Assembly: GCF_900069005.2 (NCBI RefSeq)
Contig: NZ_LN831272.1
Location: 104,226-166,434, forward strand
DNA length: 62,209 bases
From: Paenibacillus sp. GM2
GTDB lineage: Bacteria; Bacillota; Bacilli; Paenibacillales; Paenibacillaceae
Reading direction: 5' to 3'
A program made the translations under genes and the position numbers. Each line of letters opens with the position of its first letter. Positions within the stretch are counted from its first letter, which is position 1. The notes beneath the pieces are model-generated. The model saw only the letters and a list, made by a program, of their open reading frames with translations, did not search any database and was not told the origin of the DNA. Of this stretch, positions 17,490 through 25,174 are shown in pieces.

Positions 17490-18470
17490 TTAGAGTATGA
17501 AGCCCATCATTCGTTGTACATCCTGCAGTACCTTCTCCGCTTCCTCATTAGCTCTCGATGCGCCTTGACGCAAAATGTCATGAATTTCTCCCGAGCTGCG
17601 GATCTCATGATAACGCTGCTGAAGCGGTTCAAGCACACTAACAACAACTTCAGCCAGGTCCTTCTTGAATGGCCCGTACATTTGGCCTTCATATTTCTGC
17701 TCTACCTCAGCCACTGACATACCGGAGCATTGACTGTAGATAGTAATGAGATTGCTTACCTCCGGTTTCGCCGCTGTGTCAAATCTGACTTCGCGTCCCG
17801 AATCCGTAGTCGCCCGGCTGATCTTCTTGCGAATTTCATCCGGGGGATCAAGGAGAGCAATATAGCTGCCCGGATTCGGGTTACTCTTGCTCATCTTCTT
17901 GGAAGCATCGTCAAGCGACATAATTCTGGCGCCCACTTTCGGAATATATGGGTCAGGAAGTGTAAAATATTCGCCAAAGCGGCTATTGAAGCGACCGGCC
18001 AAATCACGTGTCAATTCAAGATGCTGCTTCTGGTCTTCTCCTACCGGTACCAGATCTGCATTGTAGACCAGAATATCCGCAGCCATGAGCGACGGATAGA
18101 CAAACAATCCTGCACCTACAGATTCTTTGCCTGCTGCCTTATCCTTGAACTGGGTCATCCGCTCCAGTTCTCCCATGGATGTCAAGGTTGTAAGAATCCA
18201 TCCCAATTGTGCATGCTGACGAACATGGGACTGCATGTACACGTTGGATTTATTCGGATCAATGCCAGCAGCTACGAACAGTGCTGCTACGGCCTCGGAT
18301 TGCTCACGCAGATTAGCCGGATCCTGCGGAACTGTAATCGCGTGCAGATCAACAACCATGAAATTACAGGAGTAATCATCCTGCAACGTGACAAAATTTT
18401 TCAGAGCTCCAATATAATTACCAAGCGTAAGCTTTCCGCTAGGCTGAATGCCGGACAGAACTTTTTTCAT
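17490..18470 (-). CDS. trpS: Tryptophanyl-tRNA synthetase
   Basis: A 326-residue class I aminoacyl-tRNA synthetase that charges tRNA-Trp with tryptophan. The HIGH-like motif is in GIQPSGKLTLGNYIGA at the N-terminus and the KMSKS motif is KKMSKSN at about two thirds of the length. Length is normal for bacterial TrpS. The start ATG (MKKVLSG) has a GGAGG site; an in-frame extension of 22 residues reads into the T-box leader and is not real. Expression is controlled by the upstream tryptophan T-box. The cognate tRNA-Trp gene is also in this window, in the tRNA cluster. Confidence 0.96.
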   Translation of the reverse strand: MKKVLSGIQPSGKLTLGNYIGALKNFVTLQDDYSCNFMVVDLHAITVPQDPANLREQSEAVAALFVAAGIDPNKSNVYMQSHVRQHAQLGWILTTLTSMGELERMTQFKDKAAGKESVGAGLFVYPSLMAADILVYNADLVPVGEDQKQHLELTRDLAGRFNSRFGEYFTLPDPYIPKVGARIMSLDDASKKMSKSNPNPGSYIALLDPPDEIRKKISRATTDSGREVRFDTAAKPEVSNLITIYSQCSGMSVAEVEQKYEGQMYGPFKKDLAEVVVSVLEPLQQRYHEIRSSGEIHDILRQGASRANEEAEKVLQDVQRMMGFIL

Positions 18471-18520
18471 AAAAAACAGCCTCCTCCATATATTTAGATT
18501 TAAAGTTTGATAACAAAAAC

Positions 18521-18838
18521 GCAAAAAAGGCCCCACATCCCTGTGAAGGGACGTGAGACCGTGGTGCCACCCTTATTCGTATAGAACGATAAAACAACAG
18601 CCGCGACGATTTGCTCGCCCTAGGCCGCTGAGAACTACACCTTAATATCCGTAACGTGGATTGGCCGTCCGGTAATACTTGCAAAAGGCTTGATTCCTTT
18701 TGGGTTCATCCGGAACTCCGGGGTCCATTCAGCAAAGTTATCTCTACCGGTTCGCATCCAACCACCGGCTTTCTGCAAGGAAATAAAAACATTGTCTACT
18801 TGTCCCCATCATCGTGTTCATTTATGATATTCTAAATT
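18521..18838 (-). ncRNA. Tryptophan T-box leader of trpS
   Basis: Transcribed on the minus strand. The conserved T-box sequence GGGTGGCACCACGG lies at 18559-18572, and the terminator hairpin (GTCTCACGTCCC paired with the following GGGATGTGGGGC, then TTTTTT) at 18523-18560 directly follows it. A TGG specifier codon (18725-18727, read on the minus strand in the context GAATGGAC) fits tryptophan. Uncharged tRNA-Trp binding at the specifier and at the antiterminator bulge should switch off termination and allow trpS transcription. Confidence 0.92.
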
Positions 18839-18844
18839 ATACTC

Positions 18845-18873
18845 ATCATAATTGGCTTATTATACATTGTCAA
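18845..18873 (-). promoter_or_regulatory. Sigma-A promoter of the trpS T-box transcript
   Basis: Minus-strand TTGACA, 17 bases, TATGAT: a perfect -35 and near-perfect -10. The predicted start near 18838 gives a leader of about 370 bases including the T-box. Confidence 0.8.
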
Positions 18874-18969
18874 ATCTATTTTTCGTCCTTGAAAAAAAGT
18901 GTTATGATAGTGCTAAGCTTTTTTAAAACCGATTATTTCAGATGAATATGTGGGAAAAGGAGCAACGAT

Positions 18970-19938
18970 ATGAAAAAAGTGACCAAAGGACAATGGAACG
19001 GTTATGACACGTACATTTTAAATAGCCGTGAACTTGAAGTCACACTGCTACCCCGCCTTGGTAATAATGTAATTAGCATTTGGGATCATGTTGAGAAGCG
19101 TCATGTTCTTCGTCATCCTGAGGAAAGTGAGCTTGAATTCTATTTGCAGAAGCCTTACCATTTTGGCATTCCGATGCTCATTCCACCGGGTCGTATTCGC
19201 AAAGGACATTTCACCTATGCAGGACAGGAGTATCAATTTGACCGCAACACGGCCAATGACAATCATATTCACGGACTTCACCGTACACAGAGCTGGTGTG
19301 TCAGCGATATCGAGGAAGACGATGAAGGCTGTGCAGTAACTACTGAGTTTTTAACTTCCGATGACCCGAATTGGATGCGTCAATATCCCATTCCGCTCAA
19401 ATTGGAAATGACGCTTAGGCTCCAGGGCGCTTCGCTAAAGCAGACTTTCAAGGTAACACATTTAGGCGACAAGCCAGCTCCGTTCGGCTTAGGTTTACAT
19501 ACCTGGTTCCTGCTAGACGGCAAGCCCGAGGAGTGGACGCTCAAATTACCGGTATCCGCCATCTATTCCTCAAACGAGGAGCTTATTACTACCGGAGATA
19601 TCGTGCCTTTGGGCGAGCTTGATGCCCTCAATGACGGATTAAATCTGAGCGGAACCAACTTCGATACGATGTTCCAAATTGGAGACAAACCCGTATCGGC
19701 TGATCTGCTGCGCAAAGACGGATACGGACTTCATTACACCGCAGACCCGGCTTATTTCAAGCATTGGGTACTATATACCAAAGGTGAAGCCGACCAATTC
19801 CTGTGTATCGAGCCTTATACCTGGCTGCCTGATGCCCCAAATTCCAAGCATCCAGCCTCTGTCACAGGTCTGATTGACCTGCAGCCGGCACAGACTTTGG
19901 AGTTCTATGTGAACCTGGATATGATCTATCCCAGCTAA
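18970..19938 (+). CDS. Aldose 1-epimerase family protein
   Basis: A 322-residue beta-sandwich protein of the galactose mutarotase superfamily. Recognisable features are the N-terminal YILNSRELEVTLLPRLGNNV, the FGIPMLIPPGRIRKG segment, the catalytic His in NDNHIHGLHR, a second His in FGLGLHTWF and the C-terminal acidic CIEPYTWLPDAPN with the probable catalytic Glu. The enzyme interconverts anomers of free sugars or sugar phosphates in the cytoplasm. The start has AAAGGAG upstream. It is transcribed away from trpS and is followed by its own terminator. The sugar specificity is not evident; a role as glucose-6-phosphate epimerase-like protein is also possible. Confidence 0.8.
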   Translation: MKKVTKGQWNGYDTYILNSRELEVTLLPRLGNNVISIWDHVEKRHVLRHPEESELEFYLQKPYHFGIPMLIPPGRIRKGHFTYAGQEYQFDRNTANDNHIHGLHRTQSWCVSDIEEDDEGCAVTTEFLTSDDPNWMRQYPIPLKLEMTLRLQGASLKQTFKVTHLGDKPAPFGLGLHTWFLLDGKPEEWTLKLPVSAIYSSNEELITTGDIVPLGELDALNDGLNLSGTNFDTMFQIGDKPVSADLLRKDGYGLHYTADPAYFKHWVLYTKGEADQFLCIEPYTWLPDAPNSKHPASVTGLIDLQPAQTLEFYVNLDMIYPS

Positions 19939-19957
19939 GATACGGAATAATATTCAA

Positions 19958-19994
19958 GTGGGCCTTCCTTAATCGGAGGGCTCTTATTTTTATA
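19958..19994 (+). terminator. Terminator of the epimerase gene
   Basis: GGGCCTTCC/GGAGGGCTC stem with wobble pairs and a six-base loop, followed by TTATTTTT, 20 bases after the stop codon. Confidence 0.75.
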
Positions 19995-20048
19995 TATACA
20001 GGTTCTCTGGTTTCAAATAATTACCACTTTGCAAAGTAGCAGTTATAC

Positions 20049-20078
20049 TGAATATTTTATTCTGCAAAAACCATACTA
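20049..20078 (+). promoter_or_regulatory. Sigma-G promoter of the SASP gene
   Basis: TGAATA, 17 bases, CATACTA matches the forespore sigma-G consensus as I know it, at the right distance in front of a spore protein gene. Confidence 0.8.
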
Positions 20079-20108
20079 ACATCACAAAGGCCAAAGGAGG
20101 TGACAAAC

Positions 20109-20345
20109 ATGGCAGGTCAAAACCAAGGCCGCGGAAACCGCTCTAACAACCTTGTCGTTCCTCAAGCAAATGCTGCTTTGCAGCAATTGAAGTATGAAGC
20201 AGCGCAAGAGTTGGGCGTATCGATCCCGCAAGACGGCTACATGGGGAACTATACTTCTCGTGAAACCGGCTCCTTAGGAGGATACATCACTAAACGTCTG
20301 GTTCAAATGGCAGAGCAGCAATTGTCAGGTCGTTCTAACATGTAA
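20109..20345 (+). CDS. Alpha/beta-type small acid-soluble spore protein
   Basis: A 78-residue SASP that coats and protects DNA in the forespore and is degraded by the GPR protease on germination. The two conserved family segments are present: LKYEAAQELGV, which contains the GPR cleavage site after Glu, and GGYITKRLVQMAEQ near the C-terminus. The start ATG follows AAAGGAGGTGA; an upstream GTG three codons earlier is inside the ribosome binding site and is rejected. It has a sigma-G promoter and its own terminator, so it is a single-gene forespore transcript. Confidence 0.95.
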   Translation: MAGQNQGRGNRSNNLVVPQANAALQQLKYEAAQELGVSIPQDGYMGNYTSRETGSLGGYITKRLVQMAEQQLSGRSNM

Positions 20346-20371
20346 TTCGCTCTCTCCTATTCACACCTATA

Positions 20372-20411
20372 GAAAGACAGGTGATCTGCATCGGCAGGTC
20401 GCCTGTCTTTC
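20372..20411 (+). terminator. Terminator of the SASP gene
   Basis: Long near-perfect 18-pair stem GAAAGACAGGTGATCTGC with its complement and a four-base ATCG loop. It lies between the convergent SASP and the unknown minus-strand gene and could serve both. Confidence 0.85.
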
Positions 20412-20448
20412 ACTATAATAACCAAAGTTCATAAATTCACTTAATCAA

Positions 20449-20868
20449 TTATGAAGATAGATCAGATTCTTTGTATGTATTGGCAGCATTTACTCTCGGA
20501 TATCTCTGAATCATGAGGTTTGCCATATTATAATTGGACTCCAGCGTAGCATCAACCATTATGGTACCTTTGTTCAAAGCAAACTCATAGCTAATCTCCC
20601 CATGGGTCCAATAGCGCTTGTACTTCAAGGCTTCCACTGCCATCACGCGAAAAGATTGGATCTGTTCCGAAGATAACCCCTGTTCTTCTTCCTGCAAATG
20701 ACCGTTGCGGCCGGCGATCGGATTATGGCGAATACCGAATTTACCAATGATATTATTGCGAATTTGGATGAATACGGTGCCTGAAGTCATACCGCCAAGT
20801 TCTACGGATAACTCCTTAAATACGATATCGACTTGTCTTGCCAAGGAGAGCTGATCGGCTGTAAGCAT
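20449..20868 (-). CDS. Conserved-looking cytoplasmic protein of unknown function
   Basis: A 139-residue soluble protein with no signal peptide or membrane helix. The ATG start follows GGAGGGGGAG, a very strong site. It begins with an amphipathic helix (LTADQLSLARQVDIVFKELS), has a central region ending VMAVEALKYKRYWTHGEISYEF, and closes with MIQRYPRVNAANTYKES. I do not recognise the family. Strong ribosome binding site, regular codon use and a monocistronic layout support a real gene. No function is proposed. Confidence 0.7.
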   Translation of the reverse strand: MLTADQLSLARQVDIVFKELSVELGGMTSGTVFIQIRNNIIGKFGIRHNPIAGRNGHLQEEEQGLSSEQIQSFRVMAVEALKYKRYWTHGEISYEFALNKGTIMVDATLESNYNMANLMIQRYPRVNAANTYKESDLSS

Positions 20869-21057
20869 ACTCCCCCTCCCTTCCCATTTATCCCCTTAAA
20901 TTAGGGCTTATGTCACATTATATTCCAGTATATTCTATCATTCAACATTTAAAAGAAAAATTGGTTATTTATTACTATATTAAACCAACTATATGCCTAT
21001 TTACGTCATTATATTCCAAAATATAACTTTCAAATTGTTTGTTTTCTCGACAGAACG

Positions 21058-21098
21058 AAACCCAACTGCTAGAGATCATCTAACAATTGGGCTTTTCT
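21058..21098 (-). terminator. Possible terminator of the DinB-like gene cluster
   Basis: Arms CCCAACTG and CAATTGGG (one mismatch) around a 16-base loop, just after the DinB-like stop. T-rich sequence is present on both sides (TTTCGTT on the minus strand, TTTTCTCATTTT on the plus strand). Weak call. Confidence 0.35.
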
Positions 21099-21106
21099 CA
21101 TTTTCC

Positions 21107-21583
21107 TTATTGATTTACCTCTGCACTCTCTTTATTGACCGAGCATTTCTGGATAAGCGATATTTGTCCAGAGTGAATCCCAGCATGATACATTAGGCGT
21201 CCCACCGATTCAAGTGGGGTTGAAGGTCCGATCGGACAGTCCTTTTGCTCATGCCATTGTTCCTCCGGGAGTGCTTCCATCGCTGCTATCAAATGCTTAT
21301 TGGATGCTTCAAGCACAGCAACAAGCTCCTGAAGGTTTGTAAAGTCCCTCGTGCTCCTCGCTGCCCCCCGCCCTGTGACAATTTCTAATCCTTCGGGCAT
21401 GGGACATTCAAAGAACCATTCTGCAAACATATACTCTACTTCCGCATTATGGCGCAGCATTTGACCAATGGAGGAACCGCCCAAGCTTAATGACAAGCTC
21501 TCCTCCGGTAATTTCCTAACCATATCATGAAATCGATTTTGAATGGCATTCCAAACGGGCAATACGGTGGAAACTGTCTTCAT
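21107..21583 (-). CDS. DinB/YfiT-like putative metal-dependent protein
   Basis: A 158-residue four-helix-bundle protein of the DinB superfamily. The two expected His sites are RHNAEVEYMFAEWF (about residue 45) and YHAGIHSGQISLI near the C-terminus (about residue 137). These families coordinate a metal and some members are thiol S-transferases, but most have no known substrate. The ATG has AGGGGTG upstream. It follows the HugZ-like gene by 16 bases on the same strand, so it may be the last gene of the heme-uptake operon; its part in that pathway is unknown. Confidence 0.75.
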   Translation of the reverse strand: MKTVSTVLPVWNAIQNRFHDMVRKLPEESLSLSLGGSSIGQMLRHNAEVEYMFAEWFFECPMPEGLEIVTGRGAARSTRDFTNLQELVAVLEASNKHLIAAMEALPEEQWHEQKDCPIGPSTPLESVGRLMYHAGIHSGQISLIQKCSVNKESAEVNQ

Positions 21584-21599
21584 CTATTTTCACCCCTTT

Positions 21600-22121
21600 T
21601 TATGTGGCCTGTGTTGTTTTTTCATTTTGCTCATGTCCATCGCGTGCTACATGTTCAAATCGATCCCCCATAAGATCAATGTCAAAAGCTAACCCGAAGC
21701 CCACAACATAACGTCCATTCCTGGGTGTAATCTCAAAAAGTGAAAAATCCAAAGTTCTCAGCATTCCGAACATCTTTTTATTGAATGTTTCACTAAATAA
21801 CTCGAACACTTCTTCATATCCATCGTTTCCGACATTTTGAGTAGTACATTCAAACCGCGCACGCTGTCGTGCAAACAAATTTGCTGTATTGCCTTCATCT
21901 TCAATAAGCATAACATCCACCAATGGATTGTTTTCCAGATGATCATAATGATTGGCAACCCTGCTTAGGTAAACATATAACTTTCCGTTGTGCTTCACAA
22001 AAGGTGCATAGGATACAAATGGCTTTCCCTGTTCATCAATGGTACTCATCATCACCGTTTTAAGACTGTTCGAAAATTCCAGATATTGATTTTTGATGGA
22101 AGCTATATCTAATACGTTCAT
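21600..22121 (-). CDS. HugZ-type heme-utilisation protein (pyridoxamine phosphate oxidase fold)
   Basis: A 173-residue split-barrel protein of the PNPOx-like superfamily. The N-terminal LKTVMMSTIDEQGKPFVSY and the central ADHYDHLENNP-like stretch (VANHYDHLENNPLVDVMLIE) followed by RQRARFECT are typical of the HugZ/HutZ family, which binds and can degrade heme in the cytoplasm. The C-terminal FEHVARDGHEQNE supplies histidines of the kind that ligate heme in that family. Three in-frame ATG codons occur; I use the third, spaced from GGGGA. It follows the heme-type ABC transporter ATPase gene, so import and iron release are encoded together. Confidence 0.78.
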   Translation of the reverse strand: MNVLDIASIKNQYLEFSNSLKTVMMSTIDEQGKPFVSYAPFVKHNGKLYVYLSRVANHYDHLENNPLVDVMLIEDEGNTANLFARQRARFECTTQNVGNDGYEEVFELFSETFNKKMFGMLRTLDFSLFEITPRNGRYVVGFGLAFDIDLMGDRFEHVARDGHEQNEKTTQAT

Positions 22122-22139
22122 GTTCATCCCCATTTCAGT

Positions 22140-22916
22140 TTATATTTTATGAAGTATTTGAATGCGAGGCCGCGGATTGCCGGGCAAATGATTTATCTCC
22201 GTCTCTACACCATATACATTGCGAATTAATTCCTGTGTCAGTACATCCTGTGGCCTTCCATAGGTTTGTATAGCGCCGTTTCGGATCACACATACTTTGT
22301 CACTATAAATACTTGCATGATTTAAATCATGCAGCACCATGAGTACCGTAAGCTTCAACTCGCGATTTAAAGAATGCACAAGATCAAGCACTTCAAGCTG
22401 ATGAGCGATATCGAGATACGTCGTCGGCTCATCCAGAAGCAACACCTTAGGACGTTGAGCCAACGCCATGGCCAGCCATGCCTTTTGGGATTCACCGCCT
22501 GATAAGGAGGTTACTTTGCGATCCTTGAACTTCCTCATATCTGTCTTCATCAACGCCCACTCGATAATTTCATGATCCTCGGCATCCAGCCGTTCATACC
22601 ACTTCTTATGGGGCATGCGGCCATAGCTTATCAGCTCCCCGACGGTCATATCCACTGGACTTACATTAGACTGACACAACATACACATCAATTGCGACAT
22701 TTGTTTATTGCTCAGATGATTGGCTTCCTGATTAGCAATACATATTTGTCCGCTCTTGCAAGGAACAAGTCCCGTCATTCCTTTTAATATCGTGGATTTT
22801 CCGGAACCGTTTGGCCCGATAATGGATACTACCTCTCCTTCCTTCACGTCGATAGAAAAGTCACTTACAATGGTTCGATCCGAATACCGTATGGAAAGAG
22901 AATGTACCTTTAACAA
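22140..22916 (-). CDS. Heme/iron ABC transporter ATP-binding protein
   Basis: A 258-residue ABC ATPase of the FecE/FhuC/HmuV type. Walker A is GPNGSGKST, signature LSGGESQKAWLAMAL, Walker B VLLLDEPTTYLD and switch His in VLHDLNHASIYSD, the last a hallmark of iron-siderophore and heme importers. I start it at TTG with AAGGAGG eight bases upstream; the site lies in the last codons of the permease gene, whose TGA is one base before the TTG. It powers the permease encoded just upstream and belongs to the Fur-controlled operon. Confidence 0.88.
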   Translation of the reverse strand: MLKVHSLSIRYSDRTIVSDFSIDVKEGEVVSIIGPNGSGKSTILKGMTGLVPCKSGQICIANQEANHLSNKQMSQLMCMLCQSNVSPVDMTVGELISYGRMPHKKWYERLDAEDHEIIEWALMKTDMRKFKDRKVTSLSGGESQKAWLAMALAQRPKVLLLDEPTTYLDIAHQLEVLDLVHSLNRELKLTVLMVLHDLNHASIYSDKVCVIRNGAIQTYGRPQDVLTQELIRNVYGVETEINHLPGNPRPRIQILHKI

Positions 22917-22917
22917 A

Positions 22918-23913
22918 TCAGGCACCTCCTTTTCGCATCAAATATAGAAAATAAGGCCCCCCAGCCATGGCCATAATGATACCGGCCGGTATTTCCAGCG
23001 GACTAAACAGTGAACGGCCTGCTGTATCCGCTACGATCAAAATGATAGAGCCCAACATAAGGCTGAGAGGAAGGCTATGTTTATAATTAGATCCAATAAT
23101 CATACGAGCCATATGCGGCACTATCAGGCCAACAAAACCGACAAGACCTACTTTGGATACGGAGATCGCCGCGAGAAATACAGCAACAAAGGAGAGGATA
23201 AACCGAACCCGGTTCAAGTTTTGTCCTAGATTATGCGCTGCTTGTTCTCCCAATCGAAGAATGTTCGCTTGACGAATGCACAGGATTGCCATAATCCAGC
23301 CAACGATGGAATAAGGAAGAATGCTTAGGACATCTTTCATTCCTTTCCCTGACAAGCTGCCGTTCATCCATTGCAGGGCAGCGGGTAATTTGTCGCTATA
23401 CAGAATCGATAGCAGTCCAATGACACCACCGAATACTGCATTGACTGCGACACCTGACAAAATAATGCGAATTGGCGTATATCCGCTGTCCTTTTTCCAG
23501 GCCCAGGCATAGACCATGATGGCAGCGCCCCCGCCTCCTACGATCGCTGCTATTGGAATGAACCCAGTGTATTCAGGAGCTACCAGCATGATGAATAAGA
23601 CGGTAACAGCCGCACCGCTAGATACTCCTGTTAACCCTGGATCAGCTAACGGATTATTCATAACCGCTTGCAGCAATATCCCCGAAGCGGCCAGATTGGC
23701 ACCGATGAGCAAAGCCATCAGAACCCTTGGAATCCGGATATCCCAGAGGATAGTATTGGATGAAGAGTTACCTTTTCCTATTAAGGTTTGCCAGGCCTCA
23801 TAGGGTGTAAAACGTACGCTGCCTATTCCAATGGCCAATATGATGGATAGAAGGAGCAGCACTACGGCTACTCCTATCACAAGAACTTGTTTGTTTTTTA
23901 AGTATTTTGTCAA
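22918..23913 (-). CDS. FecCD-family heme/iron ABC transporter permease
   Basis: A 331-residue membrane protein with about ten helices of the BtuC/FecCD family. Clear family segments are IRIPRVLMALLIGANLAASG, LADPGLTGVSSGAAV and LVGFVGLIVPHMARMIIGSN. Only one permease gene is present, so it should form a homodimer. The start is ambiguous between a GTG and a TTG one codon apart behind AGGGGAG; I use the TTG. Cotranscribed with the binding lipoprotein upstream and the ATPase downstream. Confidence 0.88.
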   Translation of the reverse strand: MTKYLKNKQVLVIGVAVVLLLLSIILAIGIGSVRFTPYEAWQTLIGKGNSSSNTILWDIRIPRVLMALLIGANLAASGILLQAVMNNPLADPGLTGVSSGAAVTVLFIMLVAPEYTGFIPIAAIVGGGGAAIMVYAWAWKKDSGYTPIRIILSGVAVNAVFGGVIGLLSILYSDKLPAALQWMNGSLSGKGMKDVLSILPYSIVGWIMAILCIRQANILRLGEQAAHNLGQNLNRVRFILSFVAVFLAAISVSKVGLVGFVGLIVPHMARMIIGSNYKHSLPLSLMLGSIILIVADTAGRSLFSPLEIPAGIIMAMAGGPYFLYLMRKGGA

Positions 23914-23931
23914 CACAGTGCTCCCCTTAGC

Positions 23932-24951
23932 CTAGTCGTTATACAAGATGGAAGCCATATCTTTATAGGCATCTGGTGCTTTGACAAGCGAAGCGATCCC
24001 ATAAAGATTGTAGTCGAGCGTAATCAATTTGTTGTTTTTAAATGCATCCATCTTCTCCCAGGCTCCGTTTTGCTTGACATCTTCTTCAAATTTTTTGGCA
24101 ACGGCGGAGGGATCGCCATGGGCGACCAGTAGGATTATATCCGGATTGGCTTGAACAACGGATTCCATGTTCATCGGAACATAAGTTTCAGTTTGCTTCA
24201 ATACATTACTTAATACATTGGAGGCACCTAATTTTTTCGCCAAACTTCCTGCAAATGTATCTTCATTCATTAACATCAATGAATCAACCGATCCGAACAG
24301 GAACATGACGGTTGGCGCTTCTTTTCCTTCGGAGAGCTTGAGGGCTTCCGCTTCCCGGGCGGCAAAATTGGTTAAGGCTTCATTAGCTTTTTCTTCTTGG
24401 TCATAGACTTTACCAAGCGCTGCCATCGACTGTTTAAGCTCATCCAGAGAATCAACCGGCAAGTATACCGCTGGCAATCCTGCCGGCTCAATCATTTTTG
24501 CAATGCTATCTTTGATCGATGCAGGTGCAACTACCGCATCAGGCTCAAGCTTTGCGATTTGTTCCAGGTCAGGTGCATGAGACGATCCGATCCGCTGAAC
24601 CTGGTCATAGGCTGCCGGTAATGTACTCATCGTAGTTGGCACGCCTGCCAGCTCCAATCCAAGCGCATTGTAAAGTTCCGTAATAGCGACAGACAAGGTC
24701 ACCGTTTTTGTAGGAGTTTGACCCCCAAATTGATCTACAATTTCCTGCACTTTTGCCTCATCAAGACCTAGATCTATTTCTGAGGAGCTCTCTGTACTAG
24801 CTTCAGCTTCGTTATTACTCCCCCTATTCGCTGCATTAACTTGCTGATTATTATTTAACTTTAGGTTCGTATTGTTAGCTTTGGAGTTGGCACAAGCGGA
24901 TATCAATACAATAAGTGAGATAATAACTAGGATTTTGCTAATTTTGTTCAT
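23932..24951 (-). CDS. IsdE-like heme-binding lipoprotein
   Basis: A 339-residue binding lipoprotein with lipobox LISAC (Cys20), an Asn/Ser/Glu-rich linker to about residue 60, and a cluster-A two-lobe fold. It aligns well by eye with S. aureus IsdE over TLP..Y..V..IG...P..E.I.KL.P, IKD and NPDIILxxxHGxP. In IsdE the heme iron ligands are, from memory, a Met in GQPMEP and a His in LPHGMP. Here the His is kept (His278, LVAHGDP), but the Met position is His125 (GSSHAPD). First gene of the operon, behind a double Fur box and an AGGGGG site. Heme is favoured over siderophore by the alignment and by the HugZ-type neighbour. Confidence 0.82.
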   Translation of the reverse strand: MNKISKILVIISLIVLISACANSKANNTNLKLNNNQQVNAANRGSNNEAEASTESSSEIDLGLDEAKVQEIVDQFGGQTPTKTVTLSVAITELYNALGLELAGVPTTMSTLPAAYDQVQRIGSSHAPDLEQIAKLEPDAVVAPASIKDSIAKMIEPAGLPAVYLPVDSLDELKQSMAALGKVYDQEEKANEALTNFAAREAEALKLSEGKEAPTVMFLFGSVDSLMLMNEDTFAGSLAKKLGASNVLSNVLKQTETYVPMNMESVVQANPDIILLVAHGDPSAVAKKFEEDVKQNGAWEKMDAFKNNKLITLDYNLYGIASLVKAPDAYKDMASILYND

Positions 24952-24968
24952 AATTTCCCCCTAAGTAT

Positions 24969-25030
24969 AAAATTTCATTGATAATGATAATCATTATACA
25001 TAGAATGAGAATCATTATCAATGAAATTTT
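24969..25030 (-). promoter_or_regulatory. Double Fur box within a perfect 20-base inverted repeat
   Basis: A Fur box at 24980-24998 matches the classic 19-base consensus GATAATGATAATCATTATC at 18 positions; a second at 25001-25019 matches at 16. The two are embedded in perfect 20-base arms (24969-24988 and 25011-25030). The site lies directly upstream of the IsdE-like gene and should repress the heme operon when iron is plentiful. Confidence 0.88.
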
Positions 25031-25100
25031 AAAAATAAAAATATTGCTCATTTTTTCTCCGAATCGTTAAGGCATTTCCCTCCCTTCAACAAATAAAGTC

Positions 25101-25143
25101 AAAAAAACAGCCTTGGTTTCCCGGATTCAGGAACAAGGCTGTT
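25101..25143 (-). terminator. Terminator of pepF
   Basis: Stem AACAGCCTTG/CAAGGCTGTT with an inner TTCC/GGAA pairing, followed by TTTTTTT on the minus strand, 32 bases after the pepF stop. Confidence 0.85.
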
Positions 25144-25174
25144 AAGCAAATCAATCTAAGGATTGGATTTCCAT

